From Calditrichota bacterium (GTDB taxonomy: Bacteria; CLD3): a stretch of 64,000 bases of DNA. The stretch's first letter is position 1, and each line of letters begins with the position of its first letter. The stretch spans positions 124,001 to 188,000 of the forward strand of contig QQUF01000040.1 of NCBI GenBank assembly GCA_008501735.1, read 5' to 3'. Both the position numbers and the translations under genes were made by a program. The notes under the pieces are model-generated. The model was not told the origin of the DNA and searched no databases. It was given only the letters and a program-made list of their open reading frames with translations. Below are positions 16,140 through 26,073 of this stretch, piece after piece.

Positions 16140-17033
16140 ATGAACCTTCTCAATTTCATTCCACAAGTTCAAACTGTCAGTTTTAGAGGAAGAAAGATTC
16201 ACGTTGTTAGAGATGACCTTTCCGATAAATTCATTTCAGGAAATAAATTTCGTAAACTCTATTTTCTTTTAAAGAAGGACTTCCTTCCACTAAAAATCAT
16301 TACAAGTGGTGGAATCCAAAGTAATTTTCTTTTGGCAATTTCAAGGTTTTGCTTCCTCAAAAAAATAGAACTTGTTTACGTCGTGCGTCAAATTCCAAAG
16401 TTTCTAAAAGAAAACCCAATCGGTAACTACAAATTTGCAAAAGAGTTCGGCACAAAATTTTATGAACTTGAGACTCAAATTTTCAGAAATTCCGAGTTAA
16501 GAGACAAACTAATTAAAGAAAAATTTAGTGGAGAGAAAGCTCTGTTTATTGAATTTGGTGGAGCTGAAAACAAAACTTTAGAAGGAATGCAGAACCTTGT
16601 AAAGTCTGTAAATTTTGTGAAAAATCTAAAAGTAATTCTTCCTTCGGGAACAGGCTCAAGTTCTTACTTTTTGCAAAAAGCACTTTTGGAAATTGGGAAA
16701 GAAAATGAAGTTCACACCGTTTCTTGTGTCGGAAATTCAGATTACCTTAAGAAACAATTTTCTCACTACAAAGGCTTAGTGCCACTAAAATTTCCAGTAA
16801 TAATTGAAAATGACCTTAAGAGACCTTTTGGGAAAGTGCCAAAAGAAATTGGTGATTTTTACTTTGAGTTTTTGGAGGAAACAGGAATTGAGCTTGATTT
16901 GCTTTACGGTTCCTACACACTTTTTCACGTTTTGAAAAATACAGACTTTAACGATTTTTGCTACATTCACACAGGTGGAATTATTGGCAACGAAAGTTTG
17001 AAAATCTCTGGTAAAAAAATTAGTGAAATTTAA
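16140..17033 (+). CDS. ACC deaminase / D-cysteine desulfhydrase-like PLP enzyme
   Basis: A 297-aa fold-type II PLP enzyme related to 1-aminocyclopropane-1-carboxylate deaminase. SGNKFRKLYFLL contains the PLP lysine, TSGGIQSNF is the GGxQSN motif contacting substrate and cofactor, PSGTGSS is the phosphate-binding loop and IHTGGIIG the late glycine loop. The usual histidine after QSN is phenylalanine here (QSNF), so activity or specificity may differ. It is slightly shorter than typical members. It ends the plus-strand operon and overlaps the convergent 630-aa gene by 14 bp. Confidence 0.85.
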   Translation: MNLLNFIPQVQTVSFRGRKIHVVRDDLSDKFISGNKFRKLYFLLKKDFLPLKIITSGGIQSNFLLAISRFCFLKKIELVYVVRQIPKFLKENPIGNYKFAKEFGTKFYELETQIFRNSELRDKLIKEKFSGEKALFIEFGGAENKTLEGMQNLVKSVNFVKNLKVILPSGTGSSSYFLQKALLEIGKENEVHTVSCVGNSDYLKKQFSHYKGLVPLKFPVIIENDLKRPFGKVPKEIGDFYFEFLEETGIELDLLYGSYTLFHVLKNTDFNDFCYIHTGGIIGNESLKISGKKISEI

Positions 17034-18912
17034 ATTCGGAAGAATAGCTTAGCCCGATTAAGATTTCAAAAGTCGAAGCCCATTTCCTTCCGTTATCACC
17101 TTTGAAGAGGAAAACATTGATTTCGGGTTTGAAGGAAAGGCTTTCCGAAATTGGAACTTTTAGCTTCGTATTTAAGTCAAGTTTAAAAACTCTTCCTTCA
17201 GAACCTTCGAGACTATCGTCAAAGTAAAAAATAGTCTCCAAGTTACTTCTAAGTCTAATTTTTTTGTTTGAAGGAGCAGATTGGTTGAAAGTCATTTGGT
17301 GAAAAGATTCAAATTGAATTCCATTTAAGACAACTCGGTTGTTTCGTGAAAGGTCGAAAATCCTAGCGTAAGAAATTCTTGAATTCCTAAAACCGATAAA
17401 TCTTGGTAATTCGAATCCAATGTCGAATTGAAAATCTTTTTGGCGTTGTTCTCTACCTTTTGTGATTTCAGAGTCGAATTTGAATGAAGTGAATGGCGAA
17501 AGATTGTAAATTTTTGAATTCCAGTCCAATCCACTTTTGACAAAAATATCATCTTTACTTTCGACGAATTCATCTTTTCTAAGTTTTATTCTACCAAATT
17601 CAGTAAAAAATTGATTTTTCCATCTAACGTAACGAGTAGTTCTTGTGAGGAAAATATTCGAGCTTAATTGAATGTCTAAGTAGTTTTCACCCTGCAATTC
17701 GCTCTCTGAAATTTCTGAATAGCTTTGTCTATTTTTTACACGATTGAGACCAAAATTTAAATTAATATCTTCAAAACTTAGATTCCAAATTGGCTGGGTT
17801 ACATAGCCATTTTCTTGAAAGAACCTTTGAGAGTCTAAAAATTCTAAACCTGTGAAATTTTCAAAATCAACTAAAAATGCTTCTCTTAAATTTAGGGTTT
17901 TTGTTGGAGAATTTTGGAAACTAGTTTCATAGTTTTGTAAAAATCTTTCATCAAAGCAGACCTTGTAATTCGCATTAGAATTAATCTCTTCTTGCCAAAT
18001 TAGTGATTCATCGTTTTTGAAATTTCTCTTTGACAAGTGGTCAACTGTTAGAAATTCACTTTCTGAATTTTTCATTAATTCTTTAAGAATCCTACCACTC
18101 ATTTTCACTTGATAAAAATTATTTTCAGAATAAATTTGCTCATTACACTCAGAAATCTTTAGGTGAAAGTCTTCTGTATTTTTACTCCAATTGGAAAAAT
18201 CAAAATCGTTGTTTTGGTAAAAAATTACTTCTGATTTGGAATTCTTTAAAGTAGAGTGAAGAACTAAATTTTTGAAACTGTTTTGCGTAAAATCTTTGTT
18301 TATCAAAAAATCGGATTGAGCATTTTTTTTAAGTTTCTTTACCCAAAAGTCATTTTTGATTTCTGCTGAATAAAGTGACTCAAATTTTGAGTTTGTTAAA
18401 TCCAAAATTTCAAAGTCGTAAAAATTACTTTTAGATTTAAGAAGAATTGCTTCAAAATTTTGTGTAAGAAACAAAACCTTCTGACCGTTTGGGTTCACTA
18501 AATAAAAGTTTTGTTCCAAGTCTGAATTTTGTGTAATAAAAACAACTTTAACTTTCGGAAAAGAAGAAATTATTTTGTAAAAGTTATTAAAGTTAGTCGA
18601 AGAGTTTTCTAAGTAAAAAACAAGACTATCCAAAGAAAATTTACCTTGTCGAAGAAATTCAAACTTATTTGTAAGTCCTTTTGATTCTAATATTTTGGCA
18701 GAATCAATGAAAGTTTCTTTGTAGCCGATGAGGCTTCGGGTGGCAATTAAATTCTTTGGACTTTGCAAATTCTCAAAGTTGCTTACAACTTCTTGAATTA
18801 ATTTTGAATCGCCTTTTAGATTCCTTGTAAGTAAAATATTTGGCATCTCTGCAAATAGATTTGTTACAAAAATTGCAGTGAGCAAAATGTAGATTTTAAA
18901 AGTTTGATTCAA
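17020..18912 (-). CDS. Large exported envelope protein, unrecognised (possible barrel C-terminus)
   Basis: A 630-aa protein starting with TTG and an N-terminal signal peptide (FKIYILLTAIFVTNLFA). Residues about 22-330 are alpha/beta and include a segment (YQVKMSGRILKELMKNSESEFLT) that loosely recalls the C-terminal domain of UshA-like 5'-nucleotidases. The C-terminal half (about 370-630) has alternating strands rich in aromatics and Arg/Lys, consistent with an outer-membrane barrel ending in EFKFH. No metal-binding or catalytic motif is clear. It follows the PIG-L deacetylase gene by 14 bp and overlaps the convergent ACC-deaminase-like gene. I cannot assign a function. Confidence 0.55.
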   Translation of the reverse strand: MNQTFKIYILLTAIFVTNLFAEMPNILLTRNLKGDSKLIQEVVSNFENLQSPKNLIATRSLIGYKETFIDSAKILESKGLTNKFEFLRQGKFSLDSLVFYLENSSTNFNNFYKIISSFPKVKVVFITQNSDLEQNFYLVNPNGQKVLFLTQNFEAILLKSKSNFYDFEILDLTNSKFESLYSAEIKNDFWVKKLKKNAQSDFLINKDFTQNSFKNLVLHSTLKNSKSEVIFYQNNDFDFSNWSKNTEDFHLKISECNEQIYSENNFYQVKMSGRILKELMKNSESEFLTVDHLSKRNFKNDESLIWQEEINSNANYKVCFDERFLQNYETSFQNSPTKTLNLREAFLVDFENFTGLEFLDSQRFFQENGYVTQPIWNLSFEDINLNFGLNRVKNRQSYSEISESELQGENYLDIQLSSNIFLTRTTRYVRWKNQFFTEFGRIKLRKDEFVESKDDIFVKSGLDWNSKIYNLSPFTSFKFDSEITKGREQRQKDFQFDIGFELPRFIGFRNSRISYARIFDLSRNNRVVLNGIQFESFHQMTFNQSAPSNKKIRLRSNLETIFYFDDSLEGSEGRVFKLDLNTKLKVPISESLSFKPEINVFLFKGDNGRKWASTFEILIGLSYSSEFKFH

Positions 18913-18926
18913 TTTTGATTTCTAAT

Positions 18927-19664
18927 TTAGAAGGTTTTTTGTTTTACTTTAGTCTGCTTCGTAAAATTATCTTTTTTGACTTCTTTGATTTCTTTGGCAA
19001 TTAATTCTTCAAACTTTTCAGGGACTTCAATGTCAGCAGGTTTGTTGTCTGGAATGTCTAAGAAGTATCTCACTGCTACAAAACCTTCTGCAAATTTGAC
19101 TCTTCCTTTTATCCCACGAAAACTTGCTGTTGATTCCATAAACCTTGTAATGGCAACATCTTTGATATTTGTTTTTTCAACTTGTGAGTAATGAGCACTC
19201 AAAAGGGCTTGTTTCTTTGTTATTACTTCTTCAACGTCAACATAAATGTTTGGATTAAAATTTTGTGTCGTTGGACCTTCAAAAAATAAAAAATCTTTTA
19301 CAAAACGGGTCGCCGATTTTGCACAAGTTGAAAGGTTTCTGTGGTCTTGGTGAGTGTCGTCTGGGTAATGAGTAAAAATTAAATCAGGTTTGATTCGGTT
19401 AATTTCATTTTCTAACCTTTGGATCAATTCTTGGTTCATTGGAACTTGAGTGTCTATGTAGTCGCCAAAGATAACTTCTTTCGCACCAATGATTTCTGCT
19501 GCATTAAGTTGTTCTTGTTTTCTTATTTCTGGAGAACCTCCAAAATTTCCACAAGTTGCAACGAAGAGGTAAACTTCGTGTCCTTGTTCGGCAAATCTGA
19601 TTAATGTTCCGCCACAACCGTATTCGATGTCGTCAGGATGAGAACCAATCGCTAAAATTTTCAT
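18927..19664 (-). CDS. bshB1: PIG-L/LmbE deacetylase, probably bacillithiol deacetylase BshB1
   Basis: A 245-aa Zn-dependent N-acetylglucosaminyl deacetylase fold: MKILAIGSHPDDIEYGCGGTL carries the HPDD motif, TCGNFGGSPEIRKQEQLNAAEIIGA is typical of the BshB1 branch, and HYPDDTHQDHRN supplies the third zinc histidine. BshB1 removes acetyl from GlcNAc-malate in bacillithiol synthesis; bacillithiol is widespread in Bacteroidota/Chlorobi. The bshA and bshC genes are not in the window, so another sugar-deacetylase role is possible. The C-terminus carries an extra Lys-rich tail (KEIKEVKKDNFTKQTKVKQ). Divergent from mscS. Confidence 0.82.
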   Translation of the reverse strand: MKILAIGSHPDDIEYGCGGTLIRFAEQGHEVYLFVATCGNFGGSPEIRKQEQLNAAEIIGAKEVIFGDYIDTQVPMNQELIQRLENEINRIKPDLIFTHYPDDTHQDHRNLSTCAKSATRFVKDFLFFEGPTTQNFNPNIYVDVEEVITKKQALLSAHYSQVEKTNIKDVAITRFMESTASFRGIKGRVKFAEGFVAVRYFLDIPDNKPADIEVPEKFEELIAKEIKEVKKDNFTKQTKVKQKTF

Positions 19665-19783
19665 AAAATTCCTCTGAGTTAACTTCTACTAAAAATTAAA
19701 AGTCTAATTTACGAATTTGTTCTTTTGAAAAACAAAGAATAAATGATTACTTTCTCGGCAAAGAAAAAAACGGAGCTATTTTT

Positions 19784-20893
19784 ATGTTCGAATCTATAAA
19801 TTTTCAGCAAGAATTTTTAGGTATTCCTTTAGGAAGAGTTACAATTTCATTTTTAATTTTATTAGCGACTTTTGTTTTTCGCAAAATTTTTGACTCTATA
19901 ATTTCAAAGCAAATCAGAAAATTATCTGATAAGACTAAAATCAAGTATGATGACATAATTGTTAGCTCAATAATTCCGCCAATAAATGCATTAATTATAG
20001 TGATTGGCTGTTTTTATGCAGTTTCAGTTTTGAAACTAAACTTCATTGAGGGTGTAGATTTTAAAGAGTTTCTTGCTAAAAGCTACAAAACAGCTTTTGC
20101 GGTTATTGGAATTTGGTGTGTTTTTAGATTGACCGAACTTTTTGTCGAGATAATTAAAAACCTAATTGAAAAGTCTTCAGCTGATTCAGAGTTAGCTCAC
20201 CAATTTACTCCTATGTTAAGACAATCTCTTAGAGTAACAATTGTAGTTCTGGGTGGAATTTTAGTAATTCAAAACCTTGGTTACTCTGTTGGGAGCTTGC
20301 TTGCTGGAGTTGGAATTGGAGGTTTAGCGATTGCTCTTGCTGCTCAAGATACTTTAGCAAATCTCTTTGGTACAATTGTAATGCTTACAGACAAGCCATT
20401 CAAAGTTGGTGATTGGATTGAGTTTAAAGGTGTTGACGGAGATGTTGAGTCAGTTGGATTTCGTTCAGTAAAAATCAGAACTTGGGCAAAGTCTTTAGTA
20501 ACGATTCCAAATAAATTAATTACTTCCGAAGTTATTGAAAATTGGTCTGCAATGCCAAAACGGAGAGTGAAAATGAAAATTGGAGTAACTTACGAAAGTA
20601 AACCTGAACAAGTTGAAAAACTCGTCATTAAAATTCGTGAGCTACTTAAGAACTCACCTGAAGTTAGCCAAGACTTTTTCTTAGTTAATTTTACAGAATT
20701 CAACGCTTATTCATTAGACATTTTAATTTATTACTTTACTGTCTCAACTGCTTGGGCAGAGCATTTAGCTACTCGGCAAAAACTGAATTTAGAAATTATG
20801 AAACTTGTGGAAGAGCTCGGACTAAGTTTTGCTTTCCCAACTCACTCTCTCTACTTTGAAAACCAACTTAGTTCAGTGAACAGCGAAAAGTGA
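19784..20893 (+). CDS. mscS: MscS-family small-conductance mechanosensitive channel
   Basis: A 369-aa membrane protein with four hydrophobic helices before the pore helix, so larger than the three-helix E. coli MscS. The Gly/Ala-packed pore helix is GSLLAGVGIGGLAIALAAQDTLANLFG, followed by the beta domain (DKPFKVGDWIEFKGVDGDVESVGFRSVKIRTW and VTIPNKLI). It opens on membrane stretch to release solutes in osmotic downshock. Monocistronic: GGAG ribosome site, divergent from bshB1, convergent with rny. Confidence 0.93.
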   Translation: MFESINFQQEFLGIPLGRVTISFLILLATFVFRKIFDSIISKQIRKLSDKTKIKYDDIIVSSIIPPINALIIVIGCFYAVSVLKLNFIEGVDFKEFLAKSYKTAFAVIGIWCVFRLTELFVEIIKNLIEKSSADSELAHQFTPMLRQSLRVTIVVLGGILVIQNLGYSVGSLLAGVGIGGLAIALAAQDTLANLFGTIVMLTDKPFKVGDWIEFKGVDGDVESVGFRSVKIRTWAKSLVTIPNKLITSEVIENWSAMPKRRVKMKIGVTYESKPEQVEKLVIKIRELLKNSPEVSQDFFLVNFTEFNAYSLDILIYYFTVSTAWAEHLATRQKLNLEIMKLVEELGLSFAFPTHSLYFENQLSSVNSEK

Positions 20894-20909
20894 ACAGTAA
20901 AAAGTTCAA

Positions 20910-20951
20910 AAAAAGACAAAAAAATGCGGATTTCATTTTATGAAATCCGCA
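20910..20951 (-). terminator. Terminator of rny between convergent genes
   Basis: Perfect 11-bp arms TGCGGATTTCA/TGAAATCCGCA (20925-20935 and 20941-20951), 5-nt loop. On the minus strand it is followed by a long T-tract, so it ends the rny transcript; the plus-strand side lacks a T-run, so it is weaker for mscS. Confidence 0.9.
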
Positions 20952-20970
20952 CAAATATTAATCATTAAAA

Positions 20971-22587
20971 TCAGGAAGCGATTGCTTTTTCAAATGATTT
21001 GTTACGATAATTGTTGTAGAAATTTTTCGGGTCGTCTGTAAGTTGAACTGCTTTTTTCTCGCGAATCACAGTTACTTTAATTTGACCTGCGAAACGTAAC
21101 TCTTCACGAATTTTATCCGCAATGTCTTCTGACAAAATGTTTGCTTCCAAATCATTAATTTGGTTTGCATCGGCAATAACTCGGATTTCACGCCCTGCAT
21201 TAATTGCGTAAACATTTCTAATTCCTTGAAATTGGTCAGTGATTTTTTCAAGGTTTTCAATTCTTTGAGCATAACTTTCGACACTGTCTCTTCTTGCTCC
21301 CGGACGAGAACTACTGATTTTGTCAGCAGCAGTTACGAGGACTGAAATTGGGTGAATCGGTTCTGCTTCGTCGTGATGTGCAAAAATACAATTGATAACA
21401 ATAGGATGTTCTTTTGCTCTTTCGGCAATGTCAGCACCAAGAGTAATATGACTTCCTTCGGCATCTCCTGTTGCAGCTTTCCCAATATCGTGTAAAAGTC
21501 CAGCTCTCTTTGCTAAAATTGGGTCATAGCCCATTTCTGCTGCCATTTTGCCTGCAAGTGTTGCAACTTCAATTGAGTGAATTAAAACATTTTGTCCATA
21601 ACTTGTTCGGTATTTTAACTTGCCAAGATTTTCTCTAATTTCTCTAGAAACATTTCTAATTCCAAGGTGTTTCAAAGTGTCATCAGCAGCTTTTCTTACA
21701 GAATCATCAACAACCTTTGTTGCTTTCTTAACAGCAATTTCAATGTTTCGAGGACTGAAATTATTTTTCTGAATGAGGCTTTTGATTGCAATTTTAGCGA
21801 TTTCACGTTTTACAGGATTAAAGCAAGAAAGAGCAATGTTTTCAGGAATGTCGTCAAAAACTATGTTTACTCCTGTGTATTCTTCGAACGCTTTGATGTT
21901 TCTTCCTTCGCGTCCAATGATTGCTCCTCTCATTCTTTCGTTTGGCAAAGTTACCACACTAACAGTTGAGTCAGAAGTGTGTTCTGCTGCAAGTCTTTGG
22001 ATTGCCATCGAAATAATCCGTTTAGCTTCTCTGTCAGCATTTTCCATTGCTTGTTCTTTGGTGCGTGTTAAGTATTCGTAAGAATCTTTTTTGATTTGAC
22101 GTTCAAAGTTATTGAAGATAATTTTCTTAGCTTCTTCTTTGTTCAATTCAGAAATTTGTTCTAATTTTTTTACTTCCTCTTGAATTATTTCATCAAGTTC
22201 TTTTTCACGTACAGTAATTTTTGTTTCATAGGATTTGAGTTGTTGCTCTTTTTTACTATTAAGTTTTTCCAAATCCTTTTGTTCGGAAATTAATTGCTTG
22301 ATTTTAAAACGTTCTTCCGAAAAGTGTCTTTCTTGTTGCTTGGACTTATTTTTTACGACATCATTTTGTTTCTTAGCTTCGTTTGACGCTTGTTGAATTC
22401 TTTGTTTCGCTTTTTGCTTAGCTTCGTCAATTACTTTGCTTGCTTCTTGGTGTGCATTTTTAATGATTTCGTCAGCTTTTTTACCAGATTGAGAAACCTC
22501 ATTTTGAATCAATTTATTTTTAATAAAAAATCCAATTAAAGCTCCAACAACAATAGAAAGCACTACAGGTACGAGTAATTCTAACAT
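20971..22587 (-). CDS. rny: Ribonuclease Y
   Basis: A 538-aa RNase Y: an N-terminal membrane helix (LLVPVVLSIVVGALIGFFI), a long Lys/Glu/Gln coiled coil (about 30-190), the KH domain (VSVVTLPNERMRGAIIGREGRNIKAFEEYTGV) and the HD phosphohydrolase domain with AGLLHDIGKA. It is a membrane-anchored endoribonuclease initiating mRNA decay. Full length, with every domain in order. An AAAGG ribosome site precedes the ATG. It lies downstream of pepA, separated by a hairpin. Confidence 0.97.
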   Translation of the reverse strand: MLELLVPVVLSIVVGALIGFFIKNKLIQNEVSQSGKKADEIIKNAHQEASKVIDEAKQKAKQRIQQASNEAKKQNDVVKNKSKQQERHFSEERFKIKQLISEQKDLEKLNSKKEQQLKSYETKITVREKELDEIIQEEVKKLEQISELNKEEAKKIIFNNFERQIKKDSYEYLTRTKEQAMENADREAKRIISMAIQRLAAEHTSDSTVSVVTLPNERMRGAIIGREGRNIKAFEEYTGVNIVFDDIPENIALSCFNPVKREIAKIAIKSLIQKNNFSPRNIEIAVKKATKVVDDSVRKAADDTLKHLGIRNVSREIRENLGKLKYRTSYGQNVLIHSIEVATLAGKMAAEMGYDPILAKRAGLLHDIGKAATGDAEGSHITLGADIAERAKEHPIVINCIFAHHDEAEPIHPISVLVTAADKISSSRPGARRDSVESYAQRIENLEKITDQFQGIRNVYAINAGREIRVIADANQINDLEANILSEDIADKIREELRFAGQIKVTVIREKKAVQLTDDPKNFYNNYRNKSFEKAIAS

Positions 22588-22621
22588 ATTTTACCTTTCA
22601 GTTTCAGGTTGTACCATAAGC

Positions 22622-22652
22622 AAACTGCCCTTGAAATATTCAAGAGCAGTTT
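22622..22652 (-). terminator. Hairpin between pepA and rny
   Basis: 14-nt arms with one mismatch and a 3-nt loop, 10 bp past the pepA stop. There is no strong U-tract on the minus strand, so it may be a weak terminator or an mRNA-stabilising hairpin. Confidence 0.5.
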
Positions 22653-22661
22653 CTAAAAATT

Positions 22662-24143
22662 TTATTGATTTTGCATTTTGTCAATGATTGCAGGAAGAGT
22701 TCTAACCATAACTCCTGTTGCACCAGAGTCTAAATGTGATTTTCCACTTGTATCCCAAGCAGTTCCTGCGATGTCAAGGTGAACCCATTTAGTTGGCTCT
22801 TTTACAAAGTGTTTTAGGAAAAGTCCTGCTGTAATTGTACCGCCTAATCGACCACCAATATTTTTGAGGTCGCAGTAAGTACTTTTCAATAAATCTGCAT
22901 ATTCAGGATCTGTTGGGAGTTCCCAAACAAGTTCACCTGTAGAATCAGCAGTTTCAGCAACCAAGTTCCCGAAATCTTCATCATTGGTTAAATAAGCACT
23001 TCTGATTTTTGCGAAAGTAGCAACACACATTCCTGTAAGAGTTGCGAGGTCAATTATGTAATCTACTTTGTGGTGAGATTGTGCATAGTTGATTGCATCA
23101 CAAAGAACCAAACGACCTTCTGCATCAGTGTTAATGATTTCGATTGTTGTTCCGTCCATTGCAGTAATAACATCGCCAGGTTTTGTGGCTCTTGCACTTG
23201 GCATATTTTCAGCACAAGCAATCATTCCGATAACATTGTAGTCTGGTTTTAATGTTCCAATAATTTTCATTGCTCCAACAACTGCTGCAGATCCACACAT
23301 ATCGAATTTCATTTCTTCCATTCCTGCTCCAGGTTTGAGAGAAATTCCACCTGCGTCGAAAGAAATACCTTTTCCTATTAAAGCGATTGTAGGCTTGTTA
23401 GCAGATTTTGCTTTGTGAAACATTGAAAGTAAAAATGAAGGTTCATCGGAACCGTGTCCAACACTATAAAGTGAACCCATTCCGAGTTCTAAAATTTTTG
23501 CTTCATCAAGAAGTTCTGTTTCCATTCCAACTTCTTTACACATTTCCATTGCAGTGTCAACGATGCCTTTTGGAGTCATAATGTTTCCAGGGTTGTTTCC
23601 GAGAGTTCTTCCCAAATTCACACTATCGCCGACTGTTTTCCCGTTTGCTAAAGCTGTTGGACTAACTTCAGTTGATGCACCAATTGTACATTCTTTGATA
23701 TTCGATTTTCTTTTTTTCTCGTCGTTTGATTTCAAAAAGTCTGATTGGTATTCAGCGATAATTGAACCTTCAACAACTGCCTGAGCATTTGCTAAAACTT
23801 CATCTCCTTCTAAGTAAAATGCCAAAGAAGAAATATCTTCTGTTTGGAATTTTCTAATTACAGTTCCAGCAGCATTTCTGATGGCTTGTGCATTAAATTT
23901 ATCTTTCTTACCGAGACCGACTAAAGCTAATCTTTTTAGTCCACCGTTAAGGCTTGCTACGAAATCATAAACATTGTTCTTTTTACCAGAAAGGTTTCCT
24001 TGTTTTTTGGCAAAAGAAATTACTCCGCCAACTTTGGAATCTAATTCATTTAAAAAAGTATTTTCGTCTTCTTCAAAGTAGAAAATTGCAGTAATATCTG
24101 CGTTGATGTTTTCGAGTGAGCCACTAAAGGATTTTATTTCCAT
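22662..24143 (-). CDS. pepA: Leucyl aminopeptidase (M17 family)
   Basis: A 493-aa M17 aminopeptidase. The catalytic signature NTDAEGRL is present, with metal ligands in IGKGISFDAGGISLKPGAGMEEMKFDMCGSAAV. The C-terminal half (GELVWELPTDPEYADLLKS; DIAGTAWDT) is also typical. It forms hexamers that release N-terminal residues from peptides using two metal ions. Normal length. GGAG ribosome site. It is divergent from the gamma-glutamyltranspeptidase gene; the shared 181-bp region contains TAATTTTG on the minus strand (24207-24214), which matches the TAnnTTTG -7 element of Bacteroidota promoters, though a -33 element is not obvious. Confidence 0.96.
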   Translation of the reverse strand: MEIKSFSGSLENINADITAIFYFEEDENTFLNELDSKVGGVISFAKKQGNLSGKKNNVYDFVASLNGGLKRLALVGLGKKDKFNAQAIRNAAGTVIRKFQTEDISSLAFYLEGDEVLANAQAVVEGSIIAEYQSDFLKSNDEKKRKSNIKECTIGASTEVSPTALANGKTVGDSVNLGRTLGNNPGNIMTPKGIVDTAMEMCKEVGMETELLDEAKILELGMGSLYSVGHGSDEPSFLLSMFHKAKSANKPTIALIGKGISFDAGGISLKPGAGMEEMKFDMCGSAAVVGAMKIIGTLKPDYNVIGMIACAENMPSARATKPGDVITAMDGTTIEIINTDAEGRLVLCDAINYAQSHHKVDYIIDLATLTGMCVATFAKIRSAYLTNDEDFGNLVAETADSTGELVWELPTDPEYADLLKSTYCDLKNIGGRLGGTITAGLFLKHFVKEPTKWVHLDIAGTAWDTSGKSHLDSGATGVMVRTLPAIIDKMQNQ

Positions 24144-24324
24144 TCAATTCTCCAGAATTCTTTATTAATAAGTTACATTTATCTAAGTTATTGAGATTTA
24201 ATCTAACAAAATTATGTTTTTAATGCAATAATCATTAATTTTACAAAATCTAAATTTTTATAAGTTTTTTTCAATTTAATTTGCAATTTTTTCTTACCAA
24301 ATACAACAATTCTAAGGACTCCAA

Positions 24325-26055
24325 ATGACACGTATTTTAGGAATTTTGACACTAATATTTTTTCTCTTTTCACAAAACTCTTTTGCAGCTTTTCCAAGAC
24401 CGATTAAAGCAGATAGCGGAATGGTTGTTGCCGCCGAACAAATCGCTTCTGACGTTGGACTTGAGATTCTGAAAAAAGGTGGAAATGCAATTGATGCTTC
24501 CGTCGCAACTGCTTTTGCTTTAGCAGTAACCTATCCGCAAGCAGGAAATCTTGGTGGTGGCGGATTTATGCTCATCAGACTTGCTGACGGAACTGAAAAC
24601 TTCATTGACTACAGAGAAACTGCACCGAAAAAAGCAAACAAAAATATGTACTTGGACAAAGAAGGAAATGTCATTGAAAACTTAAGCCTTTTTTCACACT
24701 TAGCGGTTGGAGTTCCCGGAACTGTTGCCGGAATGGCTTTAGCTTTGGAAAAATACGGAACAATGACTTGGCAAGAAGTTCTTGAGCCTGCAATAAATTT
24801 GGCTGAAAATGGTTTTGAAGTCGCAGGAGAACTTGCTTACAAACTCGAATCCAAAAGACCCGAAATGACTTTTCACGAAGCAACTCGCAAAATATTTTAC
24901 AAAGACAGTCTTCATTTTTCAGTCGAAGATTCAACTTTACAAGACAGTTTGTTTGCTTACAAGGAAGGCGAAATTTTGGTTCAAAAAGATTTGGCAGAGA
25001 CTTTAAAACGAATTCAGCAACTTGGTTGGCGAGAATTTTACGAAGGTGAAACAGCCGAAAAAATTGTCCGAGAAATGAAAAACAACAAAGGTCTCATTTC
25101 TGCGGAAGATTTGAAAACTTACACTCCGATTGAGCGAAAACCTGTTAGTGGAACTTACAGAGGTTACAAAATAATTTCTGCTCCTCCACCAAGTTCAGGT
25201 GGAATTTTGTTAATTCAAATGTTGAATATGCTTGAGACTTTTCCGCTTGACTACATCGGACACGGTTCTTCGGAGCAAATTCATCATTTTACAGAAGTGC
25301 AAAGAAGAGCTTACGCAGACAGAAGCGTTTACCTTGGCGACCCAGATTTTTGGCAAATTCCTGACAGTGTTTTGACTTCAAAAACTTATGCGATGGAAAG
25401 ACTCAGAGATTTGAGACGCTACAAACACACTCCAAGTAGCAGAGTCAAAGAAGGGAAAATCGAAAGCGAAGAAACGACACATTTTTCGATTGTTGACAAA
25501 TTCGGAAATGCGGTTTCAAACACTTACACTTTGAACGGTAATTTTGGTTCTTGCATTGTTGCAGAAGGAACAGGAATTTTGCTCAACAACGAAATGGACG
25601 ATTTTAGTGCAAAAAGCGGAAGTGCAAATATGTTCGGACTTCTCGGCAACGAAGCAAATTCGATTGCTCCTAACAAAAGAATGCTTAGCTCAATGACTCC
25701 GACAATTGTTACAAAAAATGATTCGCTTTTTATGGTAATCGGTTCTCCTGGAGGTTCGACAATCATCACAACTGTTTTGCAAATCATTACAAATGTGATT
25801 GATTTCAGAATGAACATTGCTTCGGCGATTTGTGCAAGACGTTTTCATCATCAATGGCAACCTGACGCAATTTTCCTTGAACCCGGACAAATTTCACAAG
25901 ACGTAATTCGCAACTTGGAAAATATGGCTTACAAATTTATCCCAAGAAGCAAAATTGGAAACGCACAAGGGATTTTGATAAATTACGAAAAAAACAGAAT
26001 TGAAGGCTTTTCCGACCCAAGAGGTTTTGGAAAGGTTTCTTTTTTGAATGAATGA
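24325..26055 (+). CDS. ggt: Gamma-glutamyltranspeptidase
   Basis: A 576-aa exported enzyme with a signal peptide (LGILTLIFFLFSQNSFA). The N-terminal part contains GGNAIDASVATAFALAVTYPQAGNLGGGGFML, a family signature. The autoprocessing and catalytic threonine is Thr384 in the ETTHFSIVD motif, followed by the small subunit. It cleaves gamma-glutamyl bonds of glutathione and related compounds in the periplasm. Length is normal for a precursor. RBS AAGGAC. A TTTAATTTGC element 41 bp upstream may be part of its promoter. The next gene follows 18 bp downstream. Confidence 0.96.
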   Translation: MTRILGILTLIFFLFSQNSFAAFPRPIKADSGMVVAAEQIASDVGLEILKKGGNAIDASVATAFALAVTYPQAGNLGGGGFMLIRLADGTENFIDYRETAPKKANKNMYLDKEGNVIENLSLFSHLAVGVPGTVAGMALALEKYGTMTWQEVLEPAINLAENGFEVAGELAYKLESKRPEMTFHEATRKIFYKDSLHFSVEDSTLQDSLFAYKEGEILVQKDLAETLKRIQQLGWREFYEGETAEKIVREMKNNKGLISAEDLKTYTPIERKPVSGTYRGYKIISAPPPSSGGILLIQMLNMLETFPLDYIGHGSSEQIHHFTEVQRRAYADRSVYLGDPDFWQIPDSVLTSKTYAMERLRDLRRYKHTPSSRVKEGKIESEETTHFSIVDKFGNAVSNTYTLNGNFGSCIVAEGTGILLNNEMDDFSAKSGSANMFGLLGNEANSIAPNKRMLSSMTPTIVTKNDSLFMVIGSPGGSTIITTVLQIITNVIDFRMNIASAICARRFHHQWQPDAIFLEPGQISQDVIRNLENMAYKFIPRSKIGNAQGILINYEKNRIEGFSDPRGFGKVSFLNE

Positions 26056-26073
26056 TTTAATAGGAGCAGTAAA

